DNA from: Serratia plymuthica
Lineage (GTDB): Bacteria; Pseudomonadota; Gammaproteobacteria; Enterobacterales; Enterobacteriaceae
Length of the DNA stretch: 64,000 nucleotides
Reading direction: 5' to 3'
NCBI RefSeq assembly: GCF_018336935.1
Contig: NZ_CP068771.1
Location: 1,736,001-1,800,000, forward strand
Position 1 is the first letter of the stretch; each line of letters opens with the position of its first letter. This document shows, in pieces, positions 44,053 through 53,356 of this stretch. The position numbers and the translations under genes were made by a program. The notes under the pieces are model-generated. The model was not told the origin of the DNA. It saw nothing but the letters and a program-made list of their open reading frames with translations, and did no database searches.

Positions 44053-44772
44053 CTAGGCCGGCCGGCAATACTCTTTCAGCATGGCGATGGCATCCGGCTT
44101 AAGTTGGTAAAGATAGACCGGCCTGCCTGTCGTGCCGTACAGAATACGGGTGCCAAGGATGCCGCTTTCTGCGAGATAGATCAGATATTTGCGGCAGGAC
44201 ACGCGCGAAATGCCGATGGCGTTGGCCAGATTGTCGGTGGAGAATTCGCCGTCATGTTGCTGTTCGATCCATTCGCACACCGTACTCAGCGTGATGGTGG
44301 TCAGCCCTTTCGGCAGTTTCTTGCCTTCGCTGCTGCTGGGCTGGCGGCGCAGCAGGCTGTCGACGTCGCTCTGCGAGAACTCGCGTTGCGCCAGGATCTG
44401 CGACTGCTGTTGGTAGTTGTTCAACGCCTCTTTGAATCGGGTGAACTGGAAAGGCTTGATCAGATAATCCACCACGCCGTAGTGCAGGGCGCGCTGCACC
44501 GTGTCCACGTCGCTGGCGGAAGAAATGATGATGACGTCGGTTTTTTCGCCCAGCTCGCGCAGGCCGGGCAGCAGATCCAGCCCGTTTTCCTGCTGCATAT
44601 AGATGTCCAGCAGCACCAGATCGACCGGGACGTTGGCGTCGGCCAGCAACGCGCGCGCCTGCGCCAGCGTGGCGACCGTCGCCTGGCAGTGAAAACCGCT
44701 GACCTGGCTCAGATAGTATTTATTGAGTTCTGCAACCATCGGATCGTCGTCGATAATCAATACGTTAATCAT
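44053..44772 (-). CDS. Response regulator, DcuR/CitB type
   Basis: A 239-residue regulator. The receiver domain has D8, D9, the phosphorylated D56 (LVLLDIYMQ) and K106 (DYLIKPFQ). The C-terminal half carries a helix-turn-helix (STDNLANAIGISRVSCRKYLIYLAESGIL) as in DcuR, DpiA and CitB. The ATG is four bases beyond the end of the sensor kinase gene, so both are one transcript. Likely targets are the adjacent aldolase and ABC transporter genes; this is inferred from position only. Confidence 0.88.
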   Translation of the reverse strand: MINVLIIDDDPMVAELNKYYLSQVSGFHCQATVATLAQARALLADANVPVDLVLLDIYMQQENGLDLLPGLRELGEKTDVIIISSASDVDTVQRALHYGVVDYLIKPFQFTRFKEALNNYQQQSQILAQREFSQSDVDSLLRRQPSSSEGKKLPKGLTTITLSTVCEWIEQQHDGEFSTDNLANAIGISRVSCRKYLIYLAESGILGTRILYGTTGRPVYLYQLKPDAIAMLKEYCRPA

Positions 44773-44776
44773 GGGT

Positions 44777-46378
44777 TCAGCCCTTGGCCCGATAGGGAAT
44801 ATGCACAAAAAATTGGGTTAACTCACCCGGTTCAGAGTCGAAATCAATGCTGCCGCCCAGCTTCTCCAGGCTGCTGCGGATCAACGCCAGCCCGATACCG
44901 CGCCCCGGTCCTTTGGTGGAAAAACCCTGTTCAAAAATGCGTGCGCCGATGGCCGGATCTATGCCGGGGCCGTCATCACTGACAATACAGTGTAAGTGAT
45001 TCTCATTATGATGGAAGCTCAGGTTGATCTCATGCCCTTCAACGCCGTCGATGGCGTCGATGGCATTTTCAATCAGATTGCCCAGCACGCTGATCAGCAC
45101 ATGGGTAGTTTCCGCATCGTCGCTTTCCGGCAGCAGGCTGGCGTCATCAATGGTCAGCTCAATGCCGGCCTCATGAGCGCGGCTGATCTTGCCGATAAAG
45201 AAACCTGCGACTTCCGGCGACTGGATCTTGCGCAGCAGCGCGCCGATTTCTTCCTGGTAGTTGCTGGCGGTATTGATAATGTAGTTTTCCAACTGCTGAT
45301 AAGCCTTCATATGCAACATGCCGAGGATCACGTGCAGCTTGTTCATAAACTCATGCGACTGTACGCGCAGCGCATCGGCGTAGTGTGCCATGCCGCTCAG
45401 GCGCTGCACCAGTTGGCTGACCTCGGTTTTATCGCGGAAGGTGGCGATGGCGCCGATAACCTGGCCTTTGGCGATCACCGGCACGGTATTGGTTAACAGC
45501 TCGCTGCCGTTAAAACTGATCTGCCGGTCGCGCAGCGGCTTGCCGCTGACCAGGACCTCCGCCAGGTGCAGCTGGGCCGGCCAATGTTTGCTGGCGGATT
45601 CCAGCAGCAAATTCTCAAGCGGCCCGCATTGACGCAGCAGCCGTTTGGCTTCGTCGTTGACAATGGTAATGCGTGACTGGTTATCGACCGCAATCACGCC
45701 TTCTTTAATCGACTGCAGCATGGCGTTGCGTTGTTCGAACAGGTTGGAAATTTCGTAGGGTTCAAAGCCGAGCATGATGCGCTTCAACGCCTTCACCAGG
45801 AAGAAAGTGCCAAGCGTGCCGACCAGCGCGGCGAAGGCGATGGTCCAGTAAATAATCCAGCGGCTTTCGCCCAGCACCCGGCGGACGGTATCCAGTGCGA
45901 TGCCGAGCGACACCACGCCGATCTGCTGCCGTTGCGCGTCATAGACCGGGACAAAAACCCGCAATGACGGCCCCAGCGAACCGCGAGTGATGGCGCTGTT
46001 GGTTTTGCCGTGCAGCGCAGGCTCCAGGTCCTCGCCGATAAAATGCTGGCCGATGCGCCAGGGTTTGGGGTGCGAGTAGCGAATGCCGTTCATATCGACC
46101 ACCACCACGAACAGCAACTCGTTCTGCTTACGCACCTGCTCGGCAAAGCGCTGGATCTCGCCGCTGCGATCCTGACGTTCAAGCCCCCCGACCACGGTGG
46201 AAGAGAGCGCCAGCGTATTGGCAATCGCCATCGCTTTTTGCTGCAACCGATCCTGCCCCTCTCGGTTCATCTGCACAAAAAACAGCGCGAACACCACCAG
46301 CAGCACCGAAGCAATAATGGCGGACACCATCAGCGTGAGTGTGGTGCTGAGCTTCAGCGGGATCCGTTGTTTTGGCAT
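44777..46378 (-). CDS. Sensor histidine kinase, DcuS/CitA type
   Basis: A 533-residue kinase. TM1 is at about residues 12-35, an extracytoplasmic Cache/PDC sensing domain at 36-172, TM2 at 173-197, a cytosolic PAS domain at about 215-320, then H342 in RVQSHEFMNKLHVILGM (the SpoOB-like phosphoacceptor of the CitA group) and the ATPase with LIENAIDAI, DDGPGI and GRGIGLAL. CitA/DcuS kinases read small carboxylates or related metabolites in the periplasm. Context with a sugar-type importer suggests a different ligand here. Confidence 0.9.
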   Translation of the reverse strand: MPKQRIPLKLSTTLTLMVSAIIASVLLVVFALFFVQMNREGQDRLQQKAMAIANTLALSSTVVGGLERQDRSGEIQRFAEQVRKQNELLFVVVVDMNGIRYSHPKPWRIGQHFIGEDLEPALHGKTNSAITRGSLGPSLRVFVPVYDAQRQQIGVVSLGIALDTVRRVLGESRWIIYWTIAFAALVGTLGTFFLVKALKRIMLGFEPYEISNLFEQRNAMLQSIKEGVIAVDNQSRITIVNDEAKRLLRQCGPLENLLLESASKHWPAQLHLAEVLVSGKPLRDRQISFNGSELLTNTVPVIAKGQVIGAIATFRDKTEVSQLVQRLSGMAHYADALRVQSHEFMNKLHVILGMLHMKAYQQLENYIINTASNYQEEIGALLRKIQSPEVAGFFIGKISRAHEAGIELTIDDASLLPESDDAETTHVLISVLGNLIENAIDAIDGVEGHEINLSFHHNENHLHCIVSDDGPGIDPAIGARIFEQGFSTKGPGRGIGLALIRSSLEKLGGSIDFDSEPGELTQFFVHIPYRAKG

Positions 46379-46501
46379 GGCGGTTCTCCGAATGGCGATA
46401 TCAACGATTCTTGCGGGGAATAGGTTGCAGGGCAGTGACCGGCAGCAGGTTATAACATGCCGCCGCCGGGTGAGGGATTATTTTAGTTACAAAAGCCGTA
46501 T

Positions 46502-47344
46502 TCAGGGCTGGTGGTAGATTTCCAGCGCCTGTTGGCCGCTGGCGCCCTGATGGATGATCGCCATGAGCGCACTGACCACTTTTGACGGGTTGCTGTGCTG
46601 ATAAACGTTGCGGCCATACACCATGCCGGATGCGCCCTGCGCCATGAGTGCGGCAGATTTCTCCAGCACCGCGCCCAGTTCGCCTTTGCCGCCGCCGCGC
46701 ACCAGCGTCGGGCAGCGCGCCGCTTCCACGATGCGGTGAAAATCCTCCACCCGCTCGGTCGGGTCGGCCTTGATGATGTCGGCACCCAGTTCACGCGCCA
46801 GCCGCACCAACGGCACCATTTTTTCCACATCGCCCAGCGAGCCGTAAGCGGCGCCCTGGCCGGGCGGGGCCATCACCAGCGGTTCGATCATCAGCGGCAT
46901 GGCGTAGCGATCGCAGGCATGGCGCAGCCGGCCGATGTTTTCCACGCACTGGCGGAAAATGCCGGGTTCATCGGGGATCAGGTACAGGTTAACTACCACC
47001 GCTGCGGCATCCATTTGCAGCGCGGCGAGGATCGGTGCATCCGGATTATGCAGCACCGCCCACATTTCGCGGTGGCGGGCGGCATTATAGGCATTGCCGA
47101 CGTCGGTGCGCATCACCAGCGCCGGTTTGTCGCGCAGCGGCGAGCGTTGCAGCAAATCCGCCTGGCCGTAGTTAACCTGAATGGCGTCCGGCCGGGCGGC
47201 GATCAGGCTGCCCATGACCCGTTCGATATCTTCCAGGCCGATTAAAAAATCCGGTTCATTGGCGATGCCGTGGTCGATCGCCACATCGAGGCATTTGCCG
47301 TCATTAAACAGCCGGTTCATCCGTACCTTACTGCTGAGCTGCAT
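46502..47344 (-). CDS. Class I aldolase, DeoC/LsrF-like
   Basis: A 280-residue TIM-barrel aldolase (AGGAGG ribosome site eight bases before ATG 47344). Substrate-phosphate and Schiff-base features are present: LDVAIDHG near residues 19-25, QVNYGQADLL, and the lysine K192 in GADIIKADPTER, with the glycine-rich RGGGKGE phosphate loop after it. It resembles LsrF and archaeal-type fructose-bisphosphate aldolases without belonging clearly to either. It probably cleaves or thiolyses a phosphorylated product of the compound imported by the divergent ABC system. The two-component genes follow on the same strand. Confidence 0.82.
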   Translation of the reverse strand: MQLSSKVRMNRLFNDGKCLDVAIDHGIANEPDFLIGLEDIERVMGSLIAARPDAIQVNYGQADLLQRSPLRDKPALVMRTDVGNAYNAARHREMWAVLHNPDAPILAALQMDAAAVVVNLYLIPDEPGIFRQCVENIGRLRHACDRYAMPLMIEPLVMAPPGQGAAYGSLGDVEKMVPLVRLARELGADIIKADPTERVEDFHRIVEAARCPTLVRGGGKGELGAVLEKSAALMAQGASGMVYGRNVYQHSNPSKVVSALMAIIHQGASGQQALEIYHQP

Positions 47345-47878
47345 GTCAGATCCTCCTGAAAATAGGGATATATCCAGTATCGCTGAGTAAGCATGGGCAT
47401 GAAATGGGGAAACCGCAAACTGCGCGCTCGCTCGCACATTTGCTGAGAAACCGCCGTGCCATTTTTCATTGCTGCGGGCGTGAACTGCGGCTGAGCGCAG
47501 TAAAGGACGCGGTCGGCTGATGGTCTTTGCGTCATTTGTTAGATCCGTGTCATGTTTTTGTTACTTGGTCATTCCAAAACGCATGTTTCGCTTGTTTGAG
47601 TTAAAAAGTTTCAATAATCTCAATTATGAAATAAACATTTGATAATGACGCGATAACGTTACTGCTCTGTGAGAAGGTTTATTTCAATATATTGTTTTTA
47701 TTCTATTTTGAGATATTGATCAAAATTTTACACACCGCCCGAATACGCAGAAAAAGCGGTAAATCTGCCGTATCAAAGGGATAACACCGACCGGATTGTT
47801 GTTTGAATGTAAAAAATATTTTTCATTAGCTGTCAAATCAACAGGCCTCTTCATTCTAACGATTAAAGGGTACAGAAC
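47345..47878. other. Divergent control region, aldolase and ABC operons
   Basis: 534 bases without a gene. The half nearer the importer (47550-47850) is markedly AT-rich. TTTTGA..TCAAAA (about 47715-47735) is an imperfect palindrome. The region must contain both promoters and probably the response-regulator sites. Confidence 0.45.
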
Positions 47879-48808
47879 ATGAAGCTGAAGAAACTGATCG
47901 TCACCTCGGTACTGATGTGCATGTTGCCGGCCAGCGTGTTGGCAAAAGACATCAAGATCGGCGTTTCAATGGCTTATTTCGATGACAACTTCCTCACCAT
48001 CCTGCGCCAGTCAATGCAGAACAAAATGAAGGCGGACGGCAACGTCAGCGGCCAGTTTGAAGATGCCAAAGGGGATATTGCCCAGCAAATTCAACAGGTC
48101 GAAAACTTTGTCAGTCAGGGCGTCGACGCCATCATCCTCAACCCGGTCGATACCCAGGGCGTGAAACCGATGATCAAACTGGCGGAAAGCGCCAAGATCC
48201 CATTGGTGTTCGTTAACCGTCGCCCGGAAGTCACGCTGCCGGCGGGCATGGCCTACGTGGGCTCAGACTCCAAACTGGCCGGTAAGCTGCAGATGGAAGA
48301 GTTGGCCAAGCAAATGAACGGCAAGGGCAACGTGATGATCCTGATGGGCGAACTGTCCACTGAAGCGACCCGCGACCGTACGCGCGGCGTGGAAGAGGTG
48401 GCGGCCAAATATCCCGACATCAAAATCCTCGACAAACAAACCGCCAAGTGGGGCCGTAAAGAAGCCGTCGACATTACCACCGACTGGGTGCTGACCGGTC
48501 AGAAGATTGATGCCATTGCCTCCAATAACGACGAAATGGCCATCGGCGCGATCCTGGCGCTGAAGCAGGCGAAGAAAACCGGCGTGCTGGTGGCCGGCGT
48601 TGACGGCACTCCGGACGCGTTGGAGTTCATCAAGAAGGGCGATCTGGCGTTGAGCGTATTCCAGGACGCCAAAGGACAGGGCGAGGGCGCAGTGCAAACC
48701 GCCATTCAGCTGGTTAAGGGCGAGAAGGTGGAAAGCAATGTCCTGATCCCGTATCAGTTGATTACCAAGGCCAATTATCAGGAATTTGCCGACAAGAACA
48801 GAAAATAA
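47879..48808 (+). CDS. Inositol/rhizopine-type sugar-binding protein 1
   Basis: A 309-residue periplasmic binding protein with signal peptide ending VLA at about residue 22. Type I (ribose-like) fold: IKIGVSMAYFDDNFLTILRQSM, then VDAIILNPVDTQGVKPMIKLAESAKIPLVFVNRRP, and NNDEMAIGAILAL. The opening VSMAYFDDNFLT and VFVNR blocks are those of myo-inositol and rhizopine (MocB) binding proteins rather than of RbsB. A hairpin downstream separates it from the ATPase gene, which fits the usual excess of binding protein over transporter. Confidence 0.85.
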   Translation: MKLKKLIVTSVLMCMLPASVLAKDIKIGVSMAYFDDNFLTILRQSMQNKMKADGNVSGQFEDAKGDIAQQIQQVENFVSQGVDAIILNPVDTQGVKPMIKLAESAKIPLVFVNRRPEVTLPAGMAYVGSDSKLAGKLQMEELAKQMNGKGNVMILMGELSTEATRDRTRGVEEVAAKYPDIKILDKQTAKWGRKEAVDITTDWVLTGQKIDAIASNNDEMAIGAILALKQAKKTGVLVAGVDGTPDALEFIKKGDLALSVFQDAKGQGEGAVQTAIQLVKGEKVESNVLIPYQLITKANYQEFADKNRK

Positions 48809-48836
48809 GCGTTAAAGCAGTGCGGTTGTATCCTTT

Positions 48837-48871
48837 GCCGTATTTACCCGGTAGACGGCGGTAAATACGGC
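48837..48871 (+). repeat. 12-bp hairpin between binding protein and ATPase genes
   Basis: GCCGTATTTACC and GGTAAATACGGC arms, 11-base loop, no T run. Such structures protect upstream mRNA from 3' exonucleases. Confidence 0.65.
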
Positions 48872-48905
48872 AGGGATGCATTGACGAACGGCGGAGGTTA
48901 TCGGT

Positions 48906-50390
48906 ATGTATCCTTATGTTCTTGAGGCTGAAGGCATCAGTAAGCAGTTCCCCGGCGTGAAGGCGTTGGATAAGGTCTCAATTAAAATCAAACCAGGCAG
49001 CGTACACGCGTTAATGGGGGAGAACGGCGCGGGAAAATCCACGCTGATGAAATGTTTAATCGGTATTTATCACCCCGATGAAGGCACCATTAAAATAAAA
49101 GGCGAGCCGGTGATCTTCAGCGACACGCTGCAGGCGCTGCATTCGGGCATTTCCATGATTCACCAGGAGCTTAATCTGGTGCCTTACATGACGGTGGCGG
49201 AAAACATCTGGCTGGGGCGTGAACCGGTGCGGCTTGGTTTCGTCAATCATGACGAGCTGAACAGGAAAACCCGCGATCTGCTGGCGCGGCTGAACATCAA
49301 GTTAAAACCGGAAACCCTGGTCGGCGAACTCAGCATCGCCAGCCAGCAAATGGTGGAGATCGCCAAGGCGGTTTCCTATAACGCAGACGTCCTGATTATG
49401 GACGAACCCACCTCGGCGCTGACCGAGAGCGAAGTCGGGCATTTGTTCACCATCATTCGCGAACTGCGCGAACAGGGCAAAGGCATTATTTATATCAGCC
49501 ACAAGATGGACGAGATTTTTACCATCACCGACGAGGTGAGTATTTTCCGCGACGGCACCTTTATCGCCTGCGATAAAACCGAAAACCTGACCAAACAGTC
49601 GCTGATCACCATGATGGTGGGGCGCGAACTGACCCAAATGTTCCCCAAGTTCAACAACAATATCGGCGAGGAAGTGTTGCGGGTCGAAGGGCTGCGGCGT
49701 TCGGACTGGTTCCAGGATGTTTCGTTCAGCGTTAAACGCGGCGAGATCCTCGGCGTCGCCGGGCTGGTGGGCGCAGGCCGCAGCGAGGTGATGGAAAGTC
49801 TGTTCGGCATGCACCCGGCGGACGGCGGCAACATCTTTATCGAGGGTAAGGCGGCAAAGGTCGATTCCCCGTCGAAGGCCATCGAGCTGGGGCTGGCTTT
49901 TCTTACCGAAGATCGCAAAAAGTCCGGGCTGTTTCTGGTGCTGTCGGTGGTCGAGAACATGAGTATCGTCAACCTGTCGGAGTACATCGGCAAGAACGGG
50001 TTTGTCAGCCATGTGCAAATGGCCAAAGACTGCATGGAGCAGATTAAAAAGCTCAACATCAAAACCCCGACCATGGATCAAATCATCAATAACCTGAGCG
50101 GCGGCAATCAGCAGAAGGTGCTTATCGCTCGCTGGCTGTTGGCTCAGCCGAAAATATTGATTCTCGACGAGCCCACGCGCGGTATCGACGTGGGGGCGAA
50201 AGCGGAAATCTATCGCCTGATCAGCGAGCTGGCGAACCGGGGCGTCGCCATTATTTTGGTGTCCTCGGAATTGCCGGAGATCCTCGGCATGAGCGACCGG
50301 GTGATGGTCATGCACGGCGGCCGTATTACCGGCATTTTGGATAAAGAAGAAGCGGATCAGGAAAAAATCCTGGCGCTGGCCTCTGAATAA
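48906..50390 (+). CDS. Sugar ABC transporter ATPase, RbsA type
   Basis: A 494-residue protein with two fused ABC domains. First half: Walker A GENGAGKSTLMK (about residues 38-49), signature-like LSIASQQMVEIAKA, Walker B VLIMDEPTSAL. Second half: degenerate Walker A GLVGAGRSEVME, signature LSGGNQQKVLIARW, Walker B ILILDEPTRGIDVGAK. This asymmetry is typical of ribose-family ATPases, where the first site does most of the hydrolysis. It starts at ATG 48906 with CGGAGG upstream and is followed after 17 bases by the permease. Confidence 0.93.
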   Translation: MYPYVLEAEGISKQFPGVKALDKVSIKIKPGSVHALMGENGAGKSTLMKCLIGIYHPDEGTIKIKGEPVIFSDTLQALHSGISMIHQELNLVPYMTVAENIWLGREPVRLGFVNHDELNRKTRDLLARLNIKLKPETLVGELSIASQQMVEIAKAVSYNADVLIMDEPTSALTESEVGHLFTIIRELREQGKGIIYISHKMDEIFTITDEVSIFRDGTFIACDKTENLTKQSLITMMVGRELTQMFPKFNNNIGEEVLRVEGLRRSDWFQDVSFSVKRGEILGVAGLVGAGRSEVMESLFGMHPADGGNIFIEGKAAKVDSPSKAIELGLAFLTEDRKKSGLFLVLSVVENMSIVNLSEYIGKNGFVSHVQMAKDCMEQIKKLNIKTPTMDQIINNLSGGNQQKVLIARWLLAQPKILILDEPTRGIDVGAKAEIYRLISELANRGVAIILVSSELPEILGMSDRVMVMHGGRITGILDKEEADQEKILALASE

Positions 50391-50407
50391 CGCAAAGGTG
50401 AACCACC

Positions 50408-51436
50408 ATGAGTAATGTAAAAATCGAGAAGCCGCTTGCGGGTAAAGCGCCACTGTTCTCTGGCCTGAGCGGCAAAATGCCGAAAGACACCGGCATCTTT
50501 ATCGTGATGATCGGCATCGCGCTGATATTCGAAATTCTCGGCTGGTATATTCGCGATCAGTCATTCCTGATGAACCCCAACCGGCTGTTGCTGATCGTAC
50601 TGCAGGTGGCGATTATCGGCATCATCGCCGTCGGCGTTACCCAGGTCATTATCACTACCGGCATCGATCTTTCATCCGGTTCGCTGATTGCGCTGACGGC
50701 GGTGGTGGCGGCCAGTTTGGCGCAAACTTCCGACAGCATTTCACCTATGTACCCGGCACTGCTCGATTTGCCTGCGGCGATCCCGATCGGCGCGGGGATA
50801 GGGGTGGGCATCGTGTGCGGTTTCGTCAACGGTTTCCTGATCACCCGTACCGGCATTCCGCCTTTTATCGCCACTCTGGGCATGATGGTGTCGGCGCGCG
50901 GCCTGGCGCAGTATTACACCAAGGGTAACCCGGTCAGCTTCCTGTCCGACGGTTTCACCTCGATCGGCCAGGGTGCGATGCCGGTGATCATCTTCCTGGT
51001 GATTGCGGTGATTTTCCATATCGCGCTGAAGCACACCCGTTACGGCAAATACATCTATGCCATCGGCGGCAACATGACCTCGGCCCGGGTATCCGGCATC
51101 AACGTCAATAAATACCTGGTGACGGTGTATACCATTGCCGGCGGCCTGGCGGGGCTGGCGGGCGTGGTACTGGCGGCGCGCGTCAGCAGCGGCCAGTCGA
51201 GCATGGGGATGTCTTACGAACTGGACGCCATCGCCGCGGCGGTGATTGGCGGCAGCAGCCTGATGGGCGGCGTCGGGCGCATTACCGGCACGCTGATCGG
51301 CGCGGTGATCCTCGGGCTGATTAAAAGCGGCTTCACCTTTATCGGCGTGGACTCCTACATTCAGGACATTATCAAAGGCGTGATTATCGTCGCTGCCGTG
51401 TCGATCGACATGCACCGTAACCGCAAAAAACACTGA
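50408..51436 (+). CDS. Sugar ABC transporter permease, RbsC type
   Basis: A 342-residue membrane protein with eight to ten hydrophobic segments. The family blocks are VTQVIITTGIDLSSGSLIALTAVV, FVNGFLITRTGIPPFIATLGMMVSARGLA and the late IAAAVIGGSSLMGGVGRITGTLIGAVILGLI. The N-terminus has a 35-residue hydrophilic extension. GGTGAACCACC precedes the ATG. With the double ATPase and either binding protein it forms a complete importer. Confidence 0.93.
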   Translation: MSNVKIEKPLAGKAPLFSGLSGKMPKDTGIFIVMIGIALIFEILGWYIRDQSFLMNPNRLLLIVLQVAIIGIIAVGVTQVIITTGIDLSSGSLIALTAVVAASLAQTSDSISPMYPALLDLPAAIPIGAGIGVGIVCGFVNGFLITRTGIPPFIATLGMMVSARGLAQYYTKGNPVSFLSDGFTSIGQGAMPVIIFLVIAVIFHIALKHTRYGKYIYAIGGNMTSARVSGINVNKYLVTVYTIAGGLAGLAGVVLAARVSSGQSSMGMSYELDAIAAAVIGGSSLMGGVGRITGTLIGAVILGLIKSGFTFIGVDSYIQDIIKGVIIVAAVSIDMHRNRKKH

Positions 51437-51449
51437 TTGCCGTGAATTG

Positions 51450-51482
51450 CCGCCGGAGCAGCCTGTCCGGCGGTATTTTTTT
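51450..51482 (+). terminator. Terminator or attenuator before the second binding protein
   Basis: CCGCCGGA / TCCGGCGG stem followed by ATTTTTTTA, between the permease and the second binding-protein gene. It implies partial uncoupling of the last gene from the operon. Confidence 0.8.
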
Positions 51483-51499
51483 ATCTCTGGGGAATCATC

Positions 51500-52420
51500 A
51501 TGAAATACTTGAAAAAAATCGTGCTGGTGGCGGCGCTCAGCTGTTCCACCTCGGCGCTGGCGGAAACCATCGGCGTGTCGATGGCCTATTTTGACCAGAA
51601 CTTCCTGACCATTATCCGCCACTCGATAGACAAAGAAGCCAAGACGCGCGGTATCACCGTGCAGTTCGAAGACGCACGCGGCGACGTTGGCCGCCAGACC
51701 GATCAGGTGCAGAGCTTTATCAGTGCCGGCGTGGACGCGATTATTGTCGATCCGGTTAATTCGGCGGGTACGCCGGCCATCACCAAACTGGTGACGAAGG
51801 CGGGCATTCCCTTGGTGTACGTGAACCGTACGCCGGGCGACAGCAAGTTGCCTTCCGGCGTGGTGTTTGTCGGTTCCGACGAGAAAGAGTCCGGCACCCT
51901 GCAAATGGAAGAGTTGGCGCGCCTGGCGAACTACAAGGGCAACGTCGCGATCATGATCGGCAACCTGACCGACGCCGGTGCGCTGCAACGCACCAAAGAC
52001 GTGGAGCAGGTGGTCGCGAAGTACCCGAACATGAAGGTAGTGCAGAAGCAAAGCGCCAACTACTCGCGTAGCGAAGGCATGGATTTGATGATGAACTGGG
52101 TCACTAACGGCGAACCTATCGATATTGTCGCCGCCAACAACGACGAGATGGCGATTGGCGCGATCATGGCGTTGCAGCAGGCCGGCAAGCGTGACAGCAA
52201 GGTGCTGATCGGCGGTATCGACGCCACCCCGGACGGCCTGAAGGCGTTGTCTTCCGGCAAGATGCAGGTGACGGTATTCCAGGACGCCGTCGGCCAGGGC
52301 AAAGCCTCGGTCGACGTTGCGCAGCGAATGATCAAAGGCGAAAAACTGGAGCCCTATTATTGGATCCCGTTTGAACTGGTGACGCCGGCCACTATGCAAA
52401 AATTCGTGGCGAAGCAGTAA
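51500..52420 (+). CDS. Inositol/rhizopine-type sugar-binding protein 2
   Basis: A 306-residue paralogue of the first binding protein, with signal peptide ending ALA near residue 21. IGVSMAYFDQNFLTIIRHSI, VDAIIVDPVNSAGTPAITKL, IPLVYVNRTPGD, NNDEMAIGAIMALQQAG and TVFQDAVGQG align along the whole length with its sister. It is a little closer to rhizopine-binding MocB in wording (WIPFELVTPATMQKF). Two receptors for one importer suggest two related ligands or affinities. CTGGGGAATC precedes the ATG; the gene lies beyond a terminator-like hairpin. Confidence 0.87.
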   Translation: MKYLKKIVLVAALSCSTSALAETIGVSMAYFDQNFLTIIRHSIDKEAKTRGITVQFEDARGDVGRQTDQVQSFISAGVDAIIVDPVNSAGTPAITKLVTKAGIPLVYVNRTPGDSKLPSGVVFVGSDEKESGTLQMEELARLANYKGNVAIMIGNLTDAGALQRTKDVEQVVAKYPNMKVVQKQSANYSRSEGMDLMMNWVTNGEPIDIVAANNDEMAIGAIMALQQAGKRDSKVLIGGIDATPDGLKALSSGKMQVTVFQDAVGQGKASVDVAQRMIKGEKLEPYYWIPFELVTPATMQKFVAKQ

Positions 52421-52437
52421 TAGGCGGGTTGACGACA

Positions 52438-52463
52438 GGGCGCTATTTATAGCGCCCTTTTTT
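52438..52463 (+). terminator. Terminator of the ABC operon
   Basis: GGGCGCTA-TTTA-TAGCGCCC followed by six Ts. Confidence 0.9.
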
Positions 52464-52550
52464 GTTGCGTCAGTTGTGTGTCCGCTTGCCGCCAGCGCAC
52501 CGGGAATCCTTCCTTCACAATGCTGCCTCCTGACTTGATGAGGATCAGAC

Positions 52551-53315
52551 ATGAGTGCATTGGACGGTAAGGTGGCAATAATCAGCGGCGCCAGCTCGGG
52601 GATCGGTAAAGCTGCCGCGCTGCTTTTCGCGCGTATGGGCGCCTCGGTGGTATTGGGGGCGCGGCGTGAGCGGCAGCTCGAACAACTGGCGGAGGAGATT
52701 CGCCGTGAGGGAGGAAAGGCGGAGTGGGTGGCGGGAGATGTCCGCGACGAAGCCTTTGCCCGCCAGTTGGTCGACGCGGCGGTTGGCGAGTTTGGCGGTC
52801 TGGACGTCGCCTTCAACAACGCCGGCACGTTGGGGCCACTGGGCCCGTCGCTGGCGCTGAGCGGCGGGGAGTGGCGCGACGTTCTGGAGACCAATTTGTC
52901 TGGCTGTTACTACAGCGCCAAATATCAAATTCCCGCCATGCTGGAGCGCGGCGCGGGCTCGGTGATCTTCACCTCAACCTTTGTCGGCTACACGGCGGCT
53001 TTTCCCGGCACTGCGGCCTATGCCGCCAGCAAGTCGGGATTGATCGGCCTGACGCAGGCGCTGGCGGTGGAGTTTGGCAGCCAGGGGATAAGGGTAAACG
53101 CACTGCTGCCCGGCGGCACCGATACGGCGATGGGCAGGCAAATGAGCGACACCCCCGAGGCGTTGCGGCAGGTGGCCAACTTGCATGCGCTGAAGCGCTT
53201 GGCCATGCCTGAAGAGATCGCCCGTTCGGCGTTGTACCTGGCGTCGGACGCCTCGTCGTTCGTCACCGGAACCGCCATGCTGGTCGACGGCGGCGTTTCC
53301 ATTAACCGTAGTTAG
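52551..53315 (+). CDS. Short-chain dehydrogenase/reductase
   Basis: A 254-residue classical SDR. The cofactor motif is SGASSGIGKAAALLF (residues 11-25) followed by NNAG, the catalytic triad is S (FTSTFVG), Y-x3-K (YAASKSG), and the C-terminus is the usual TGTAMLVDGGVSI. An arginine pair after the first strand (ARRERQ) favours NADP(H). Substrate unknown. It is convergent to nlpA with a shared two-way hairpin. ATG 52551 has GATGAGGA upstream. Confidence 0.9.
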   Translation: MSALDGKVAIISGASSGIGKAAALLFARMGASVVLGARRERQLEQLAEEIRREGGKAEWVAGDVRDEAFARQLVDAAVGEFGGLDVAFNNAGTLGPLGPSLALSGGEWRDVLETNLSGCYYSAKYQIPAMLERGAGSVIFTSTFVGYTAAFPGTAAYAASKSGLIGLTQALAVEFGSQGIRVNALLPGGTDTAMGRQMSDTPEALRQVANLHALKRLAMPEEIARSALYLASDASSFVTGTAMLVDGGVSINRS

Positions 53316-53321
53316 CGGTGC

Positions 53322-53349
53322 GGAACCGTGGCGAATGCGCCACGGTTCC
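53322..53349. terminator. Two-way hairpin between SDR and nlpA
   Basis: GGAACCGTGGCG-AATG-CGCCACGGTTCC, 12-bp perfect stem, no T run. Confidence 0.65.
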
Positions 53350-53356
53350 AGGGTGA

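Noticed and set aside
43944..44056. Open stretch reading LPPRDLPAVHLSNLELPDDF after the fourth exported gene
   Set aside because: No start codon with a ribosome site and no upstream continuation; too short to support.
47715..47735. FNR- or CRP-like palindrome upstream of the first sugar-binding protein
   Set aside because: Half-site spacing is wrong for both proteins (six instead of four for FNR, eight instead of six for CRP).
50741..52894. 717-codon open frame on the minus strand
   Set aside because: It lies opposite the permease, second binding protein and SDR genes, has no ribosome site and is low-complexity in composition (many H, R, Q); it is an antisense shadow of GC-rich coding.
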